64,000 nucleotides of DNA from Opacimonas viscosa (GTDB taxonomy: Bacteria > Pseudomonadota > Gammaproteobacteria > Enterobacterales > Alteromonadaceae), in the NCBI RefSeq assembly GCF_024199005.1, contig NZ_JANATA010000017.1:1-64000 (forward strand), written 5' to 3'. A model generated the notes under the pieces. That model saw only the letters and a program-made list of their open reading frames with translations. It was not told the DNA's origin and did not search any database. Of this stretch, positions 18,431 through 29,828 are shown piece after piece (position 1 is the first letter of the stretch; every line of letters starts with the position of its first letter). The position numbers and the translations under genes are program-made.

Positions 18431-19660
18431 TTAGCCACCGAAATCATCAAGCATGATGTTTTCGTCTTCAACACCTAAATCTTTTAACATGTTGATAACT
18501 GCAGCATTCATCATAGGTGGACCACACATGTAGAACTCACAGTCTTCTGGGGCTGGGTGATCTTTCAAGTAGTTTTCCAATAAGACATTGTGGATAAACC
18601 CTGTATCACCTTCCCAGTTATCTTCTGGCTGTGGATCAGATAATGCAACATACCAATCAAAGTTTTCGTTTTCTTTTGCAAGCATATCAAAATCTTCTAC
18701 ATAGAACATTTCGCGCTTGGAACGAGCACCATACCAGAACGTCATCTTACGGTTTGTTTTGATACGACGTAATTGGTCAAAGATGTGTGAACGCATTGGT
18801 GCCATACCAGCACCACCACCAACAAAGACCATTTCTGCATCAGTATCTTTAGCGAAGAATTCACCAAACGGACCAGAGATAGTGACTTTATCACCTTCTT
18901 TGAGGCTCCAGATGAAAGAAGACATCTTACCAGCTGGCAAACTAAGGTTATTAGGTGGCGGCGTAGCAATACGCACGTTCAACATAATAATACCTTCTTC
19001 TTCTGGGTAGTTAGCCATTGAATAAGCACGGATTGTTTCTTCGTCTACTTTTGACTCTACATCAAAGAAACCGAAATGATTCCAATCTGGACGATACTCT
19101 TCTGGTACATCAAAATCTTTGTATTTAACATGGTGAGGTGGCGCCTCGATTTGAATATAACCACCAGCACGGAATGGTACAGACTCACCATCAGGAATAG
19201 CTAGTTTTAATTCCTTGATGAAAGTCGCCTCGTTATTGTTAGAAATAACAGAGCATTCCCACTTTTTAACACCAAAAATTTCTTCTGGTAATTCAATATC
19301 CATGTCTTGCTTAATCGCAACTTGACATGCTAAACGACAACCGTCTTTCGCTTCACGCTTAGTAATATGATCCAACTCAGTTGGTAAAATTTCACCACCA
19401 CCTGATTTGATATCAACGCGACATTGACCACAAGAGCCACCGCCACCACACGCTGAAGAAACGAAAATACCAGAATCAGCTAAAGCACCTAACAACTTAC
19501 CACCTGGCGAAGTTGTGATGGCTTTTTCTGGATCACCGTTCACTAAAATCTGTACGTCACCCTCAGGTACCAATTTCGACTTGGCAAACATGATGATGAA
19601 TACTAGAGCAAGAACGATCACGATGAACATTCCTACACCTAACATAACCTCACTATTCAT
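18431..19660 (-). CDS. nqrF: Na+-NQR subunit F (NADH dehydrogenase, 2Fe-2S/FAD)
   Basis: NADH-oxidising subunit of the sodium-pumping NADH:quinone reductase, about 409 residues. It has one N-terminal membrane helix (about 5-26). A 2Fe-2S ferredoxin domain follows with C71, C77, C80 and C112 ([10 protein letters not shown] ... ACQ). Next is a ferredoxin-reductase-like FAD domain ([11 protein letters not shown]) and an NADH domain ([24 protein letters not shown]). A longer upstream frame was trimmed because AGGAG is correctly spaced before the ATG at 19660. It is the last gene of the nqrA-F operon. Confidence 0.97.
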   Translation of the reverse strand: MNSEVMLGVGMFIVIVLALVFIIMFAKSKLVPEGDVQILVNGDPEKAITTSPGGKLLGALADSGIFVSSACGGGGSCGQCRVDIKSGGGEILPTELDHITKREAKDGCRLACQVAIKQDMDIELPEEIFGVKKWECSVISNNNEATFIKELKLAIPDGESVPFRAGGYIQIEAPPHHVKYKDFDVPEEYRPDWNHFGFFDVESKVDEETIRAYSMANYPEEEGIIMLNVRIATPPPNNLSLPAGKMSSFIWSLKEGDKVTISGPFGEFFAKDTDAEMVFVGGGAGMAPMRSHIFDQLRRIKTNRKMTFWYGARSKREMFYVEDFDMLAKENENFDWYVALSDPQPEDNWEGDTGFIHNVLLENYLKDHPAPEDCEFYMCGPPMMNAAVINMLKDLGVEDENIMLDDFGG

Positions 19661-19679
19661 AATAAACTCCTGAGGCGGC

Positions 19680-20288
19680 TTATACCGCAATACCTGTAAA
19701 TGATTGGAAACCTAAAGCCATTAGACCAGTAATCATAAATACTGAACCTAAACCACGGACACCTTCTGGCATATCCGCATACTTTAATTTTTCACGTACT
19801 GCTGCTAACAAGATGATAGCTAGTGCCCAACCAGCGCCACTACCTACACCATAAACAACACTCTCTGCGACCGTATATTCACGTTGTACCGCGAACGCTA
19901 CACCACCAAAAATCGCACAGTTTACTGTGATAAGCGGTAAGAAAATCCCTAGTGCATTGTATAACGCTGGGAAAAACTTATCTAAACTCATTTCAAGAAT
20001 CTGAACTAACGCAGCGATTACACCGATAAACGTTAAGAAGCTCAAGAAGCTTAAATCAGCATCTGGGAAACCTGCCCAAGCTAACGCACCTGGCGCTAGA
20101 ATGTTAACGTAGATTAATTGGTTCACTGGTACAGAGATACCTAATACTACGATAACTGCGACACCTAAGCCCATTGCAGTTGAAACTTTTTTAGATACGG
20201 CCAAGAAAGTACACATACCTAAGAATAATGAAAGTGCCATATTCTCTACAAATATAGAGCGCACTAATAAAGCTAAATAATGTTCCAT
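19680..20288 (-). CDS. nqrE: Na+-NQR subunit E
   Basis: Integral membrane subunit of 202 residues with about six hydrophobic helices. A conserved [13 protein letters not shown] segment near the N-terminus and VNCAIFGG in the middle supply the cysteines. With those of NqrD they ligate the membrane iron centre, the one served by NqrM. It follows nqrD after 2 bp and precedes nqrF closely, consistent with one operon. Confidence 0.97.
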   Translation of the reverse strand: MEHYLALLVRSIFVENMALSLFLGMCTFLAVSKKVSTAMGLGVAVIVVLGISVPVNQLIYVNILAPGALAWAGFPDADLSFLSFLTFIGVIAALVQILEMSLDKFFPALYNALGIFLPLITVNCAIFGGVAFAVQREYTVAESVVYGVGSGAGWALAIILLAAVREKLKYADMPEGVRGLGSVFMITGLMALGFQSFTGIAV

Positions 20289-20290
20289 GT

Positions 20291-20923
20291 TTATTCCTTA
20301 GGTTCAACTTGCTCAGGGCGAATAGTACGGATAAACCAAATCATGCCGCCAATTAAGAAGAAAGAGCTAAATGGTAGGATAAGTAAGCCATTCGCCTGAT
20401 ACCAACCACCATTAGTGATTAATGGTAAAATTTCATAACCCAAAATGGTACCGAAACCAAATAACTCTTTAATTGTACCAATAACAATTAGGATGAAGGA
20501 ATAACCTAAACCATTGCCGATACCATCTAAAAAGCTCATAGCGGGTGGTGACTTCATCGCGTATGCTTCGGCACGACCCATTACGATACAGTTAGTGATA
20601 ATCAAACCAACGAATACCGAAAGCTGCTTTGAAATCTCATAAGAATAAGCTTTCAAAATTTGGTCAACAACAATTACCAATGAAGCGATGATAGTCATTT
20701 GAATAATGATACGCACACTAGATGGTATGTGGTTGCGAATTAACGAAATAAACAAGTTAGAAAATGCTACAACGGTCGTTAATGCCAAAGACATAACCAA
20801 CGCAGTTTCTAGTTTAGTGGTAATCGCTAGTGCAGAACAAATACCAAGTACGTGTAATGCAATCGGGTTACTGTCTAAGATTGGCCCAAACAGAGCCTTC
20901 TTCATTTCTTTAACATCAGCCAT
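20291..20923 (-). CDS. nqrD: Na+-NQR subunit D
   Basis: Integral membrane subunit of 210 residues with about six helices, homologous to NqrE in inverted topology. [14 protein letters not shown] and [13 protein letters not shown] carry the conserved cysteines of the NqrD/E iron site. The gene lies 2 bp before nqrE and 2 bp after nqrC, so these subunits are tightly coupled. ATG start. Confidence 0.97.
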   Translation of the reverse strand: MADVKEMKKALFGPILDSNPIALHVLGICSALAITTKLETALVMSLALTTVVAFSNLFISLIRNHIPSSVRIIIQMTIIASLVIVVDQILKAYSYEISKQLSVFVGLIITNCIVMGRAEAYAMKSPPAMSFLDGIGNGLGYSFILIVIGTIKELFGFGTILGYEILPLITNGGWYQANGLLILPFSSFFLIGGMIWFIRTIRPEQVEPKE

Positions 20924-20925
20924 GA

Positions 20926-21705
20926 TTAGCCCTCATTCCAAGATTGGTTTTTAAGGTAAGGGCCAAAACCGTTCTCACCCATCCAGTACGTCAATGTATT
21001 TTGTACACCATTTGAAGTTAGAGTCGCACCTGAAAGAGCGTCAACAGCGTATGGATTATTAGTACCCGCTGCTTTTTTAACTTCAATTTGTACTTCACCG
21101 TCTTTAAAGATTTGCTTACCATTCCACATGGCTTGCCAAGCTGGATTTTGGATTTCGCCACCCAGTCCCGGAGTTTCTTTGTGTGCATAATAAACTAATT
21201 CACGGATTGTATTGCCATCAGAATCGATAGCTAAAAAGCCGTACATTAAATCCCATAAACCGCTACCGTGGATAGGCAAAATTACACGTTCTACAGCACC
21301 GCTTTCATTTTTAATGTGATAAACATTAGCAATTTTAGAACGGCTAGAGAAACCAACGTTACCTTCAACTTTTATACTTGTAGCAGGATCTTTGGCGCGT
21401 TTACCATACATGTCAAACGCTTTACCTGAATCTGCTGCAGGGTTTTCAACATAGTTCCCTGTATCTAAATCAACAAACTTCTCACTTACACGTTTTGCAT
21501 ATAATGCTTCGATGTCTGCTTTAGACTTAGCTTCACCTGCTAAACCTGCCGCTGTTAAGATATTTGTTTTCTTATCTAATGACGCATTGGTTTGTTGCAA
21601 TGCGCGCAGCCCTACCGCTGCACTAGATACTACGATGGAACAGACTAGACATACTGCTAGAACAACACCAACCGTTTTACCTAAAGTTTCTTTGTTAGCC
21701 GACAC
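20926..21705 (-). CDS. nqrC: Na+-NQR subunit C (covalent FMN)
   Basis: A subunit of about 259 residues with one N-terminal membrane helix and a periplasmic FMN-binding domain. The flavinylation motif [10 protein letters not shown], whose Thr receives FMN from ApbE, is near residue 225. A TTG two codons upstream is directly against GGAGGG, which is too close to work. The GTG at 21705 sits six bases after GAGGG and is the better start. It lies inside the end of nqrB, overlapping by 11 bp, so translation of C should depend on B. Confidence 0.95.
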   Translation of the reverse strand: MSANKETLGKTVGVVLAVCLVCSIVVSSAAVGLRALQQTNASLDKKTNILTAAGLAGEAKSKADIEALYAKRVSEKFVDLDTGNYVENPAADSGKAFDMYGKRAKDPATSIKVEGNVGFSSRSKIANVYHIKNESGAVERVILPIHGSGLWDLMYGFLAIDSDGNTIRELVYYAHKETPGLGGEIQNPAWQAMWNGKQIFKDGEVQIEVKKAAGTNNPYAVDALSGATLTSNGVQNTLTYWMGENGFGPYLKNQSWNEG

Positions 21706-22903
21706 GGGCAACCCTCCGCTTAATATTACTTTGCGCTACGAAATAGTCGAATAATGGTGCCCATAAGTTAGCGAATAAGATTGCTAACATAATACCTTCT
21801 GGGAAAGCAGGGTTTAACACACGAACTACGACTGTCATGAAACCGATGAAGAAGCCATACGCCCATTTACCTTGGTTGGTAAACGATGCTGAGACTGGAT
21901 CAGTTGCCATGAAGAATAAACCAAACGCCATACCGCCAATAACCATGTGCCAGTACCAAGGCATAGCAAACATAGCGTTAGCGTCTGAACCGATCATATT
22001 GAGTAAAGTAGATAGGAATACCACACCTAAGATACCACCTAATACGATGCGCCAGCTAGCGATACGTAAGTACATGATGAATAAGCCACCGATTAGAATA
22101 GCTAAAGTCGAAACTTCACCAGCTGAACCAGGGATAGCACCGATAAATGCTTGGAACCACTTATCCATGTTGCTGTAGTCTAATTGACCAAAAGCTGATT
22201 GGCTTAACCACGTTGCACCAGAATAACCGTCAGCAGCAACCCAGATTTGGTCACCTGACATTTGTGCTGGGTAAGCAAAGTATAAGAATGCACGACCTGA
22301 TAATGCTGGGTTCAAGAAGTTACGGCCTGTACCACCAAAGATTTCTTTAGCGATAACTACACCAAACGTGATACCTAAAGCGACTTGCCAAAGCGGCACA
22401 GTTGCCGGTAAGGTCAAGGCGAATAACACTGATGTAACGAAGAAACCTTCGTTTACTTCGTGTTTACGCACAGATGCGAATAATACTTCCCAGAAACCAC
22501 CTACAGCAAACGTCACCGCGTAGATTGGTAGCCAGAAACACGCTCCGTAGAAGAACAACGTCATCACAGAAGCATCAGCAACACCAATTTGACCGCCAAG
22601 GGCAGTAAATAATGCAGCCTGCCACATATCAGGTAATGTACCACCACCCAACAAGATAGCGTCGTTAGCTTGTACACCGATGTTGTACATACCGTAGAAC
22701 ATCGCTGGGAATGTCGCCATCCATACCATGATCATGATACGTTTTAGGTCAATGCTATCACGTACGTGAGTGTTAGCTTTGTTTACCTTACCAGGAGTAT
22801 AGAAAATGGTCGCGGCCGCTTCATAAAGAGCGTAAAACTTTTCATATTTACCGCCCGGTTCAAAATCCGGCTCGACTTTCTCGATAAATGCTTTTAAACC
22901 CAT
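21695..22903 (-). CDS. nqrB: Na+-NQR subunit B (covalent FMN, riboflavin, quinone site)
   Basis: Large membrane subunit of 402 residues with about ten helices, and the main ion-translocating part of the complex. The flavinylation motif [11 protein letters not shown] is near residue 235. The [15 protein letters not shown] and [12 protein letters not shown] segments are characteristic. It starts 3 bp after the nqrA stop, with GAGGGT upstream, and its end overlaps nqrC. Confidence 0.97.
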   Translation of the reverse strand: MGLKAFIEKVEPDFEPGGKYEKFYALYEAAATIFYTPGKVNKANTHVRDSIDLKRIMIMVWMATFPAMFYGMYNIGVQANDAILLGGGTLPDMWQAALFTALGGQIGVADASVMTLFFYGACFWLPIYAVTFAVGGFWEVLFASVRKHEVNEGFFVTSVLFALTLPATVPLWQVALGITFGVVIAKEIFGGTGRNFLNPALSGRAFLYFAYPAQMSGDQIWVAADGYSGATWLSQSAFGQLDYSNMDKWFQAFIGAIPGSAGEVSTLAILIGGLFIMYLRIASWRIVLGGILGVVFLSTLLNMIGSDANAMFAMPWYWHMVIGGMAFGLFFMATDPVSASFTNQGKWAYGFFIGFMTVVVRVLNPAFPEGIMLAILFANLWAPLFDYFVAQSNIKRRVARVG

Positions 22904-22906
22904 AAC

Positions 22907-24250
22907 TTAACCCTCTAGTTCAATTTTAGTCAAACATTCACGCAAGATTGGACCGTAACTATATTTGCCAGGGCAAACATAAGTACATAGAGCCAAATCT
23001 TCTTCATCCAACTCTAATGCACCAAGTGCTTGCGCACCGTCAGTATCACCAGAGATGATGTCACGTAAAAGTAACGTTGGAATGATGTCCAATGGCATGA
23101 TGCGCTCATAGTTACCAATTGGAACCATTGAACGGTCGGAACCATTAGTTGTGGAAGTCATATCAAATAGACGCTTGGTATTTAGGTGACCTAAATAAGC
23201 ACGTGTTACTGAGTGCTTATCAGAACCTGGCGTAATCCAACCGAATAATTTTTTCTCACGGTCTTCTTTGATTAGAGAAACTTGTAAGTGATAGCGACCT
23301 AAGAATGCGTGAGGGCCTTCTGCTTTTGTGCCGTGCAATACGGAACCTGAGATAACACGTACAGAATCACCGTTTAACTCGTTAGCGGTTAATTCATCAA
23401 TAGAAGCACCTACTACGGTTCTTACTAAACGTGGATTTTTTGCAGCTGGTCCTGCTAAAGAAACAACGCGTGTTGTATCTAGTTCACCTGTAGTGAACAA
23501 GATACCAATAGCAATAACGTCTTGGTAATTAACATGCCATACATACTTACCAGGACCGACTGGATCCAAGGTATGAATGTGTGTACCGACAAGACCCGCT
23601 GGATGTGGTCCAGCGAATTCCGCTGTAGTTACCTTGGCTGAACCCGTATCAACATTTGCGCCTGGTGCTTTAGATACGAATACCTGACCTTCGGTTAACG
23701 TTGTAAGTACATTCAAACCATTGATGAAATCGTCTTTACGTTCAGCTAAAACCACTTCTGGATTAGCAGCTAATGGATTGGTGTCCATCGCGTTTACGAA
23801 AATTGAACTAGGTGTAGAACCAAGTGCGGGTACTTTACTGAATGGACGTGTTCTTAACACTGTCCACAAACCTGAGTCGACTAGCTGGGTTTCCACTTTA
23901 TCACGTGCAATCCCTGCTAACTTATCAGCAGCAAACGTATCAAATGTTTCCGCGTCAGTACCTTGAACGTCAATTACAACGGATTGTAAGACGCGTTTTG
24001 CACCACGGTTAACAGCTGAAACGGTACCTGCAGCTGGCGCTGTAAATTTAACACCTGGATTCTTTTTATCGACAAAAAGAACCTGGCCTTTCTTCACAAC
24101 ATCACCCACTTGAACATGCATCGTTGGACGCATACCCACGTATTCCTCACCTAAAACAGCTACTTTTGATACTGCGGGACCATCACTGATCTGCTGTACC
24201 GGAGCGCCGGTAATTGGGAGGTCTAAGCCTTTCTTTATTTTATTTAACAT
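22907..24250 (-). CDS. nqrA: Na+-NQR subunit A
   Basis: Soluble cytoplasmic-side subunit of the sodium-pumping NADH:quinone reductase, about 447 residues and first gene of the operon. It opens with [12 protein letters not shown], has a barrel-sandwich-like [11 protein letters not shown] segment and ends with a conserved [19 protein letters not shown] region. A TTG two codons upstream is possible, but the ATG at 24250 matches family starts. No good Shine-Dalgarno is visible before either. The operon promoter must lie in the 500-bp gap upstream. Confidence 0.96.
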   Translation of the reverse strand: MLNKIKKGLDLPITGAPVQQISDGPAVSKVAVLGEEYVGMRPTMHVQVGDVVKKGQVLFVDKKNPGVKFTAPAAGTVSAVNRGAKRVLQSVVIDVQGTDAETFDTFAADKLAGIARDKVETQLVDSGLWTVLRTRPFSKVPALGSTPSSIFVNAMDTNPLAANPEVVLAERKDDFINGLNVLTTLTEGQVFVSKAPGANVDTGSAKVTTAEFAGPHPAGLVGTHIHTLDPVGPGKYVWHVNYQDVIAIGILFTTGELDTTRVVSLAGPAAKNPRLVRTVVGASIDELTANELNGDSVRVISGSVLHGTKAEGPHAFLGRYHLQVSLIKEDREKKLFGWITPGSDKHSVTRAYLGHLNTKRLFDMTSTTNGSDRSMVPIGNYERIMPLDIIPTLLLRDIISGDTDGAQALGALELDEEDLALCTYVCPGKYSYGPILRECLTKIELEG

Positions 24251-24825
24251 AAGCAATTGTACTACTCTGTATAGATATCAATTAGGCAAATCATCTGAGA
24301 CAAACAGCACTCAGTAGGCATGTGAACCAAATCACTTGACTAATTGTTGGTTAAAATTCTGTTTTTTCATGCATGTGCAAGTTTAACAATGATTTTCAGC
24401 AGTTTTTGACTGGTGATATTCTATGCCCGGCTCTTTTGATAACTGTAATCGCGTTATCACATCTAGAATATTTTTATTATTTTTGGCGCGTTTATTTTAT
24501 AGCGCTCATCTAGCAGAACTTACCTAATGGCATTCGTTACCCATACCGGACTTGGCTTTCTGGTCAAAGTAGAAACAAGTCACGCACAAATGTCATTATA
24601 AAAAACCCGCGGATTATAAAGTAAATTTGTCTATTTATCCATCCTGTATCGGCACTTTCTTGTTAGCTTTAGTGCAATCAATTGTTTAAAGTGTTCAGCA
24701 ATTCTGCCATATCCATCTATAGGCCCGATTTATAAACAAATAAACCGCCATTTAGGCGGTTTATAATAAGTATATTCCCATTTAACACTTTGGTCTAAAG
24801 AACCAAAATAACTGGTATTTATCTT
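24251..24825. other. Intergenic region upstream of nqrA
   Basis: About 570 bp with no supportable gene. The part next to fabV carries an intrinsic terminator at 24741-24763. The remainder should hold the nqr promoter. A TATAAT is present on the minus strand near 24614-24619 but lacks a matching -35 box, so I do not assign it. Confidence 0.5.
24741..24763 (-). terminator. Intrinsic terminator of fabV
   Basis: TAAACCGCC (24741-24749) pairs exactly with GGCGGTTTA (24755-24763) around ATTTA. On the minus strand it is followed by a T-rich stretch. It lies about 60 bp past the fabV stop and should stop fabV transcripts from entering nqr. Confidence 0.8.
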
Positions 24826-26010
24826 TTATACCCAGTCAGCCATTGGGTCAACATCAGCTTCGTAATCAACCCCCGTAAAGCCAAAGCCGAATAAATTTAA
24901 GAAATCTGCATTGTATCCGGCATAATCACTTAAATCATGAAAGTTAGCTTGGGTCACTTGTCCCCATAATGCTTCAATTTTGGCCTGTGTTGCATCATTC
25001 GTTTCTTTACCATCCATTCGGAAACGATTTGTTTCATCTGTGGCAGCGTCATTATTTAACAGGCATTCGTCAAATAACCCAACGATCTGCTCAATACAAC
25101 CCTCATGTGTACCTTCTTCTTTCATGACCTTATAAATTAAAGAAATATACAAAGGCATCACCGGAATAGCTGAGCTGGCTTGTGTGACTAACGCTTTTAA
25201 TGAAGAAACATGCGCGTCAATGTTTAACGCTGAAAAATCCGTATTAATAGTTGTTGCTGCACGGTCAAGGTCTTCTTTAGCTTTACCGATCGTAGCTGCA
25301 CCATAAATTGGCCATGTTAACTTTTTGCCTATATAAGTATACGCAGTCGTTTTTGCACCATCAGCGAGTAAATCAGCTTCAGCCAGGGCTTTTATCCATA
25401 ATTCCCAGTCCTCACCACCCATCACTTTGATGGTATTATCAATCTCTTCTTGGCTAGCAGGCTCCAATGACACATCATGGATAAGGTCTTTATCCGTATC
25501 ATAGGTCTTGGTCGTGTAAGCTTGACCAACTGGCTTCAACGTTGATTTATAAACTTCTCCGGTTACTGGATCGGTTCGACGCGGAGATGCTAAGGAATAA
25601 ACGACTAAATCGACTTTACCCATGGTTTCCTTTAACTTTGCAATCACCTGCGCTTTCATATCGTTAGAAAAAGCATCGCCATTTAAAGTATGTGCTTCAA
25701 TACCAGCAGCTTTGGCTTCGGCATGAAAGGCTGCAGTATTATACCAACCCGCGGTCCCCGTTTTACGTTCTGTAGGTGCTTTTTCAAAACACACACCCAA
25801 CGTTTTTGCACCATAACCGAAGCTAGCAGTGATACGAGATGCCAAGCCATAACCCGTAGAGCAACCTAACACCAATACATTTTTAGGTGCGTCAGTAGAA
25901 GATAAGTTTTGTTTTTGTACATATTCAATTTGTTCAGAAACGTTTTTAGCACAGCCAACTGGGTGTGCATTAGTACAAATAAAACCACGTACTTTTGGTT
26001 TGATAACCAT
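24826..26010 (-). CDS. fabV: Enoyl-ACP reductase FabV
   Basis: A 394-residue NADH-dependent trans-2-enoyl-ACP (or -CoA) reductase that catalyses the last reduction in each fatty-acid elongation cycle. The nucleotide-binding motif LGCSTGYGLASRI is near residue 50. The catalytic Tyr-x8-Lys signature is Y236...K245 in IYGAATIGKAK, preceded by the conserved TYIGKKLTWP segment. FabV is one of several unrelated enoyl-ACP reductase types and is naturally less sensitive to triclosan than FabI. Monocistronic, with a terminator behind it. Confidence 0.96.
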   Translation of the reverse strand: MVIKPKVRGFICTNAHPVGCAKNVSEQIEYVQKQNLSSTDAPKNVLVLGCSTGYGLASRITASFGYGAKTLGVCFEKAPTERKTGTAGWYNTAAFHAEAKAAGIEAHTLNGDAFSNDMKAQVIAKLKETMGKVDLVVYSLASPRRTDPVTGEVYKSTLKPVGQAYTTKTYDTDKDLIHDVSLEPASQEEIDNTIKVMGGEDWELWIKALAEADLLADGAKTTAYTYIGKKLTWPIYGAATIGKAKEDLDRAATTINTDFSALNIDAHVSSLKALVTQASSAIPVMPLYISLIYKVMKEEGTHEGCIEQIVGLFDECLLNNDAATDETNRFRMDGKETNDATQAKIEALWGQVTQANFHDLSDYAGYNADFLNLFGFGFTGVDYEADVDPMADWV

Positions 26011-26381
26011 TAGATTTCCTTTTGTTATTCATCGTGTCTGTCAGGCTTTTTAAGTTAGCACTTGGTCAATCACAATTTGTTTCATAATTCCTTGTATTGT
26101 AACCCGAGCATATAATTAACTGGTCAAATCAGTAGTTTGGTGTGTTGTCTCTGCAAGTTTTACAAGATTTCGCGTGAAGTGCTGGTTTTTACAGGTTTTT
26201 TTATATGGAAAGTAACTTTTTGCGAACGCATTAACATTTAGAATAGAACAAAAAAATGGCTGGTTGTTAACAGAGTAACAAACCAACCATTTTCTACTAA
26301 CCATGGATATTATGCTTATCGAAATACATTCCCATACATCGATAATTCATGGTAAAAATCTACGTAAGTCAATACGATTTA
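26011..26381. other. Intergenic region between fklB and fabV
   Basis: About 370 bp that hold the fklB terminator (26253-26293) and presumably the fabV promoter. A 62-codon minus-strand frame at 26116-26304 runs through the terminator and has no recognisable features, so it is not called a gene. Confidence 0.6.
26253..26293 (-). terminator. Intrinsic terminator of fklB
   Basis: A 19-base imperfect hairpin (left arm 26253-26271, right arm 26275-26293, with one wobble pair and a one-base bulge). On the minus strand it is followed by seven Ts at 26256-26250. It lies about 90 bp after the fklB stop. Confidence 0.85.
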
Positions 26382-26999
26382 TTAGCCTAAGATGGCGTGT
26401 AATTCAACATCAAAGACCAATGTTGAATATGGCTTAATTGCGCCACCAGCACCTTGTTCACCGTAAGCAAGATCATGTGGAATAGTGAGACGCCACTTGT
26501 CACCCACATTCATTAATTGAAGTGCTTCTGTCCAACCTTTGATGACACCACCTACAGGGAATTCTGCTGGTTGACCTCGGTCATAAGAAGAATCAAAAAC
26601 GTCACCGTTTAATAACGTACCGTGATAATCAACTCGTACAGTAGATTGTGCAGTTGGCTTTTCACCTTCACCAGAATGAATAACTTCGTACTGTAAACCA
26701 GAGTCAGTTACTGTCACTTCTGGACGTTCCGCATTTTTAGCCAAAAACGCATTTGCTTCAGCAATAACCGTTTCGAACTGTGCCGCTTTTTCTGCTTCCA
26801 TACGCTTGTGGATCTCGCTGAAAGCCGCTCCTAAAGTGTCATTGTCCACTGCACTTTCTGCGCCACCGAAGGCATCTTGTAAGCCTTTTACAACGCCGTC
26901 AATTGCTAAACCATCGAAAGGGTTTGATGCGAGTTGTTGTCCCATTTGAAAACCAATGCCGTAGCTTGCTTGACCTTCGATAGTCGTTAAATCTGCCAT
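26382..26999 (-). CDS. fklB: FKBP-type peptidyl-prolyl isomerase FklB
   Basis: A 205-residue prolyl isomerase. An N-terminal dimerisation domain begins with TIEGQASYGIGFQMGQQL, followed by a linking helix (about 65-95). The C-terminal FKBP domain has VRVDYHGTLLNGDVFDSSYDRGQPAEFPVGGVI-type strands and LAYGEQGAGG. The layout and length match E. coli FklB (FKBP22). No signal peptide is seen, so a cytoplasmic location is expected. It is divergent from ppc. Confidence 0.93.
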   Translation of the reverse strand: MADLTTIEGQASYGIGFQMGQQLASNPFDGLAIDGVVKGLQDAFGGAESAVDNDTLGAAFSEIHKRMEAEKAAQFETVIAEANAFLAKNAERPEVTVTDSGLQYEVIHSGEGEKPTAQSTVRVDYHGTLLNGDVFDSSYDRGQPAEFPVGGVIKGWTEALQLMNVGDKWRLTIPHDLAYGEQGAGGAIKPYSTLVFDVELHAILG

Positions 27000-27172
27000 G
27001 TTATCTCCTGCAGTAAGTAAAATTTGTCCTACAAATTACGTATGCAGAACCATAAAAACAACGATTATATCATAACCTTATTTCTTTTGAGGGCATAAAT
27101 TAGAACCGAATGGTTTAGACATAGGATATATTTTTCAGTACAGTAAATTATCGCAAAAAAGGATATAGTTAT

Positions 27173-29809
27173 ATGCAAAATACTGCACAACAAGACGAGC
27201 AGCTCAAACATACGGTTCGTGATCTAGGTCAGTTATTAGGCCAAACCATCGAACATGAACTAGGTTCACAGTGGTTACAAAAAATTGAAGACATACGTCT
27301 ACAAGGGCGTGCAGGACACAGTGGAGATGACTCTGCTAACTTGGCATTACAAAATGCTTTTATAGAGATGGACGATGACGGTCTATTAATCATTGCTCGT
27401 TCCTTTGCTCAGTTTCTCAACCTTGCTAACATTGCTGAGCAAGAGTTCAACAGCACCAAGCACTTGGATGATTCAGTAGAAGTTCTATTTGAACATTTGC
27501 GAAAAGCTGAGCAATCACCAGAAGCCATTTATGAAGCTGTGAATTCGCTTGATATCGATTTGGTTTTAACGGCTCACCCAACTGAGGTGACACGTAGAAC
27601 ACTGATCCACAAACATACCGCGTTAGCTGAATGCTTACGCAAATTACACAATGAAACATTGGATTCAGCCCAAAAACGTCAATTAGCCGAGCGTATTGCT
27701 GATTTGGTTTCACAAGCATGGCATACCGAAGAGATCCGCAACAAACGTCCATCTCCTGTCGATGAGGCGACTTGGGGGTTTTCTGTCATTGAAAATTCAT
27801 TGTGGGATGCTATCCCAGGTTTTATGCGTGACTTGGACCTGAAACTCCAAGAAGAATACAATATACAACTACCGATTGATGCTCAACCTATTCAAATCAG
27901 TTCTTGGATGGGGGGAGACCGTGACGGTAATCCTTTCGTTACCCATGAAATCACTCAAACGGTATTGCATTTGGCACGCAGACGCGCTGCCAAGTTATTT
28001 TCTAAGGACATCAGTGCGTTGCAGGTTGAGTTGTCAATGACCCGTTGTGATGATGAAATTAGACACTTAGTCGGCGATGTAGCAGAACCTTATCGTGCCA
28101 TTTTGAAACCTTTAGTCAAAAAGCTGCGAGCCACCAAAGATGGTATTGATGATCTGCTCAATGGACGTGTATCAGACACTTCTAAATGGGTGAAAACACA
28201 AGCAGAGCTCTTAACCCCATTAATGCAATGCTACCGTTCTTTAATAAAATGTGGGATGGAGCAAACAGCAAAAGGTGCGCTATTGGATACGATCCGTCGA
28301 GCTCACTGTTTTGGTATTTATCTACTTAAATTAGACATACGCCAAGATTCAGGACGTCACGCCGATGCGCTTGCAGAAATTTGTGAATATCTCTCATTAG
28401 GCGATTATCACAGCTGGAATGAAGACGAAAAAGTGGCATTTCTTACTCACGAATTGGCTTCCAAGCGCCCTCTTTTACCTAATGCGTGGCAAACGGACTG
28501 GCAACCCTCTGCAGACGTCAAAGAAGTACTGGATACCTGTCGTACCATTGCTGCTAATGACCAAGATGCGTTTGGCATCTATATCATCTCTATGGCCAGT
28601 TATGCATCAGACGTTTTGGCCGTACAATTATTATTGCAACAGTCACAAGTCACCTGGCCAATGTCTGTAGCGCCATTATTTGAAACCTTAGATGATTTGA
28701 ATCACTCACCGGTAGTCATCAATCAGCTGTTGAGTATTGATAGTTATCGCAATGGCTTAGCCGATGGCCAACATGTCATGATTGGTTATTCAGATTCAGC
28801 GAAAGATGCCGGTGCCTTGGCAGCTGGTTGGGCCCAGTATACTGCCCAAGAAGCTTTAGTCGAAATTTGTGCTAAATATGACACGTCCTTGACCTTATTC
28901 CATGGCCGAGGTGGCACAATTGGTCGTGGTGGTTTACCCGCTCACTCAGCTATTTTATCTCAACCACCAGGATCACTTGACGGCGGCTTTAGAATCACTG
29001 AGCAAGGTGAAACTATCCGCTATAAGTTTGGTATGCCTGGTTTAGCCAAACGTAGTCTTGGTATTTATGCAAGTGCCATTATAGAAGCTAAATTATCTCC
29101 GCCACCGGCACCTAACCAAACCTGGCGAGATGTCATGGACGAAATGGCTGCTCAGGGTCGTGATAATTATCGACATATCGTCCGCGTCGATCCTGATTTT
29201 GTCCCATATTTCAGACTGGCCACGCCAGAACAAGAATTGGGTAAGTTACCTTTAGGCTCTCGACCAGCGAAAAGAAACCCCAACGGCGGTGTCGAAAGCT
29301 TACGAGCGATTCCATGGATTTTTGCTTGGGCTCAAACCCGTCTGGTATTGCCTGCATGGTTAGGCGTTATGCGAGCGGTAAATAAGACTTACCAAACACA
29401 CAGTGCTGTCGTTGATGATATGTTAGCAAACTGGCCATTTTTCCAATCTCGTTTATCGATGCTGGATATGGTATTTGCCAAAGCCGACATACAAATTGCT
29501 AAAGCCTATGATGACCGTTTGGTTACAGAAGATTTATTACACTTTGGAGAATCTTTGCGTCATGAACTACAAACCAGTCGTCAGTTGTTATTGGATATCA
29601 CACACAAGGCTGATCTCATGCAAGACGATCCTCAAGGTCTTAATTCCATGCAAATTCGCGCGGACTACTTACAACCGTTGCATTATTTACAAATTGAATT
29701 ATTAGATCGGATCCGGAATCTTCCAGAAGGAGCGGATGCAGCGTCCATCGAAAAAGCGATGATGGTAACCATTGCAGGCATCGCAATCGGCATGCGTAAC
29801 ACTGGTTAA
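27173..29809 (+). CDS. ppc: Phosphoenolpyruvate carboxylase
   Basis: An 878-residue PEP carboxylase that makes oxaloacetate from PEP and bicarbonate to refill the TCA cycle. The catalytic His is in VLTAHPTEVTRRT (H135), and SWMGGDRDGNPFVT, VMIGYSDSAKDAG and FHGRGGTIGRGG carry the substrate and magnesium residues. The C-terminus MRNTG matches the family's conserved end. The ATG has AAGGA nine bases upstream. It is convergent with mdh across a shared terminator. Confidence 0.98.
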   Translation: MQNTAQQDEQLKHTVRDLGQLLGQTIEHELGSQWLQKIEDIRLQGRAGHSGDDSANLALQNAFIEMDDDGLLIIARSFAQFLNLANIAEQEFNSTKHLDDSVEVLFEHLRKAEQSPEAIYEAVNSLDIDLVLTAHPTEVTRRTLIHKHTALAECLRKLHNETLDSAQKRQLAERIADLVSQAWHTEEIRNKRPSPVDEATWGFSVIENSLWDAIPGFMRDLDLKLQEEYNIQLPIDAQPIQISSWMGGDRDGNPFVTHEITQTVLHLARRRAAKLFSKDISALQVELSMTRCDDEIRHLVGDVAEPYRAILKPLVKKLRATKDGIDDLLNGRVSDTSKWVKTQAELLTPLMQCYRSLIKCGMEQTAKGALLDTIRRAHCFGIYLLKLDIRQDSGRHADALAEICEYLSLGDYHSWNEDEKVAFLTHELASKRPLLPNAWQTDWQPSADVKEVLDTCRTIAANDQDAFGIYIISMASYASDVLAVQLLLQQSQVTWPMSVAPLFETLDDLNHSPVVINQLLSIDSYRNGLADGQHVMIGYSDSAKDAGALAAGWAQYTAQEALVEICAKYDTSLTLFHGRGGTIGRGGLPAHSAILSQPPGSLDGGFRITEQGETIRYKFGMPGLAKRSLGIYASAIIEAKLSPPPAPNQTWRDVMDEMAAQGRDNYRHIVRVDPDFVPYFRLATPEQELGKLPLGSRPAKRNPNGGVESLRAIPWIFAWAQTRLVLPAWLGVMRAVNKTYQTHSAVVDDMLANWPFFQSRLSMLDMVFAKADIQIAKAYDDRLVTEDLLHFGESLRHELQTSRQLLLDITHKADLMQDDPQGLNSMQIRADYLQPLHYLQIELLDRIRNLPEGADAASIEKAMMVTIAGIAIGMRNTG

Positions 29810-29828
29810 TGTACAGGGGCTAGATACA

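Noticed and set aside
26116-26304. 62-codon minus-strand frame between fklB and fabV
   Set aside because: It crosses the fklB terminator hairpin and has no recognisable features.
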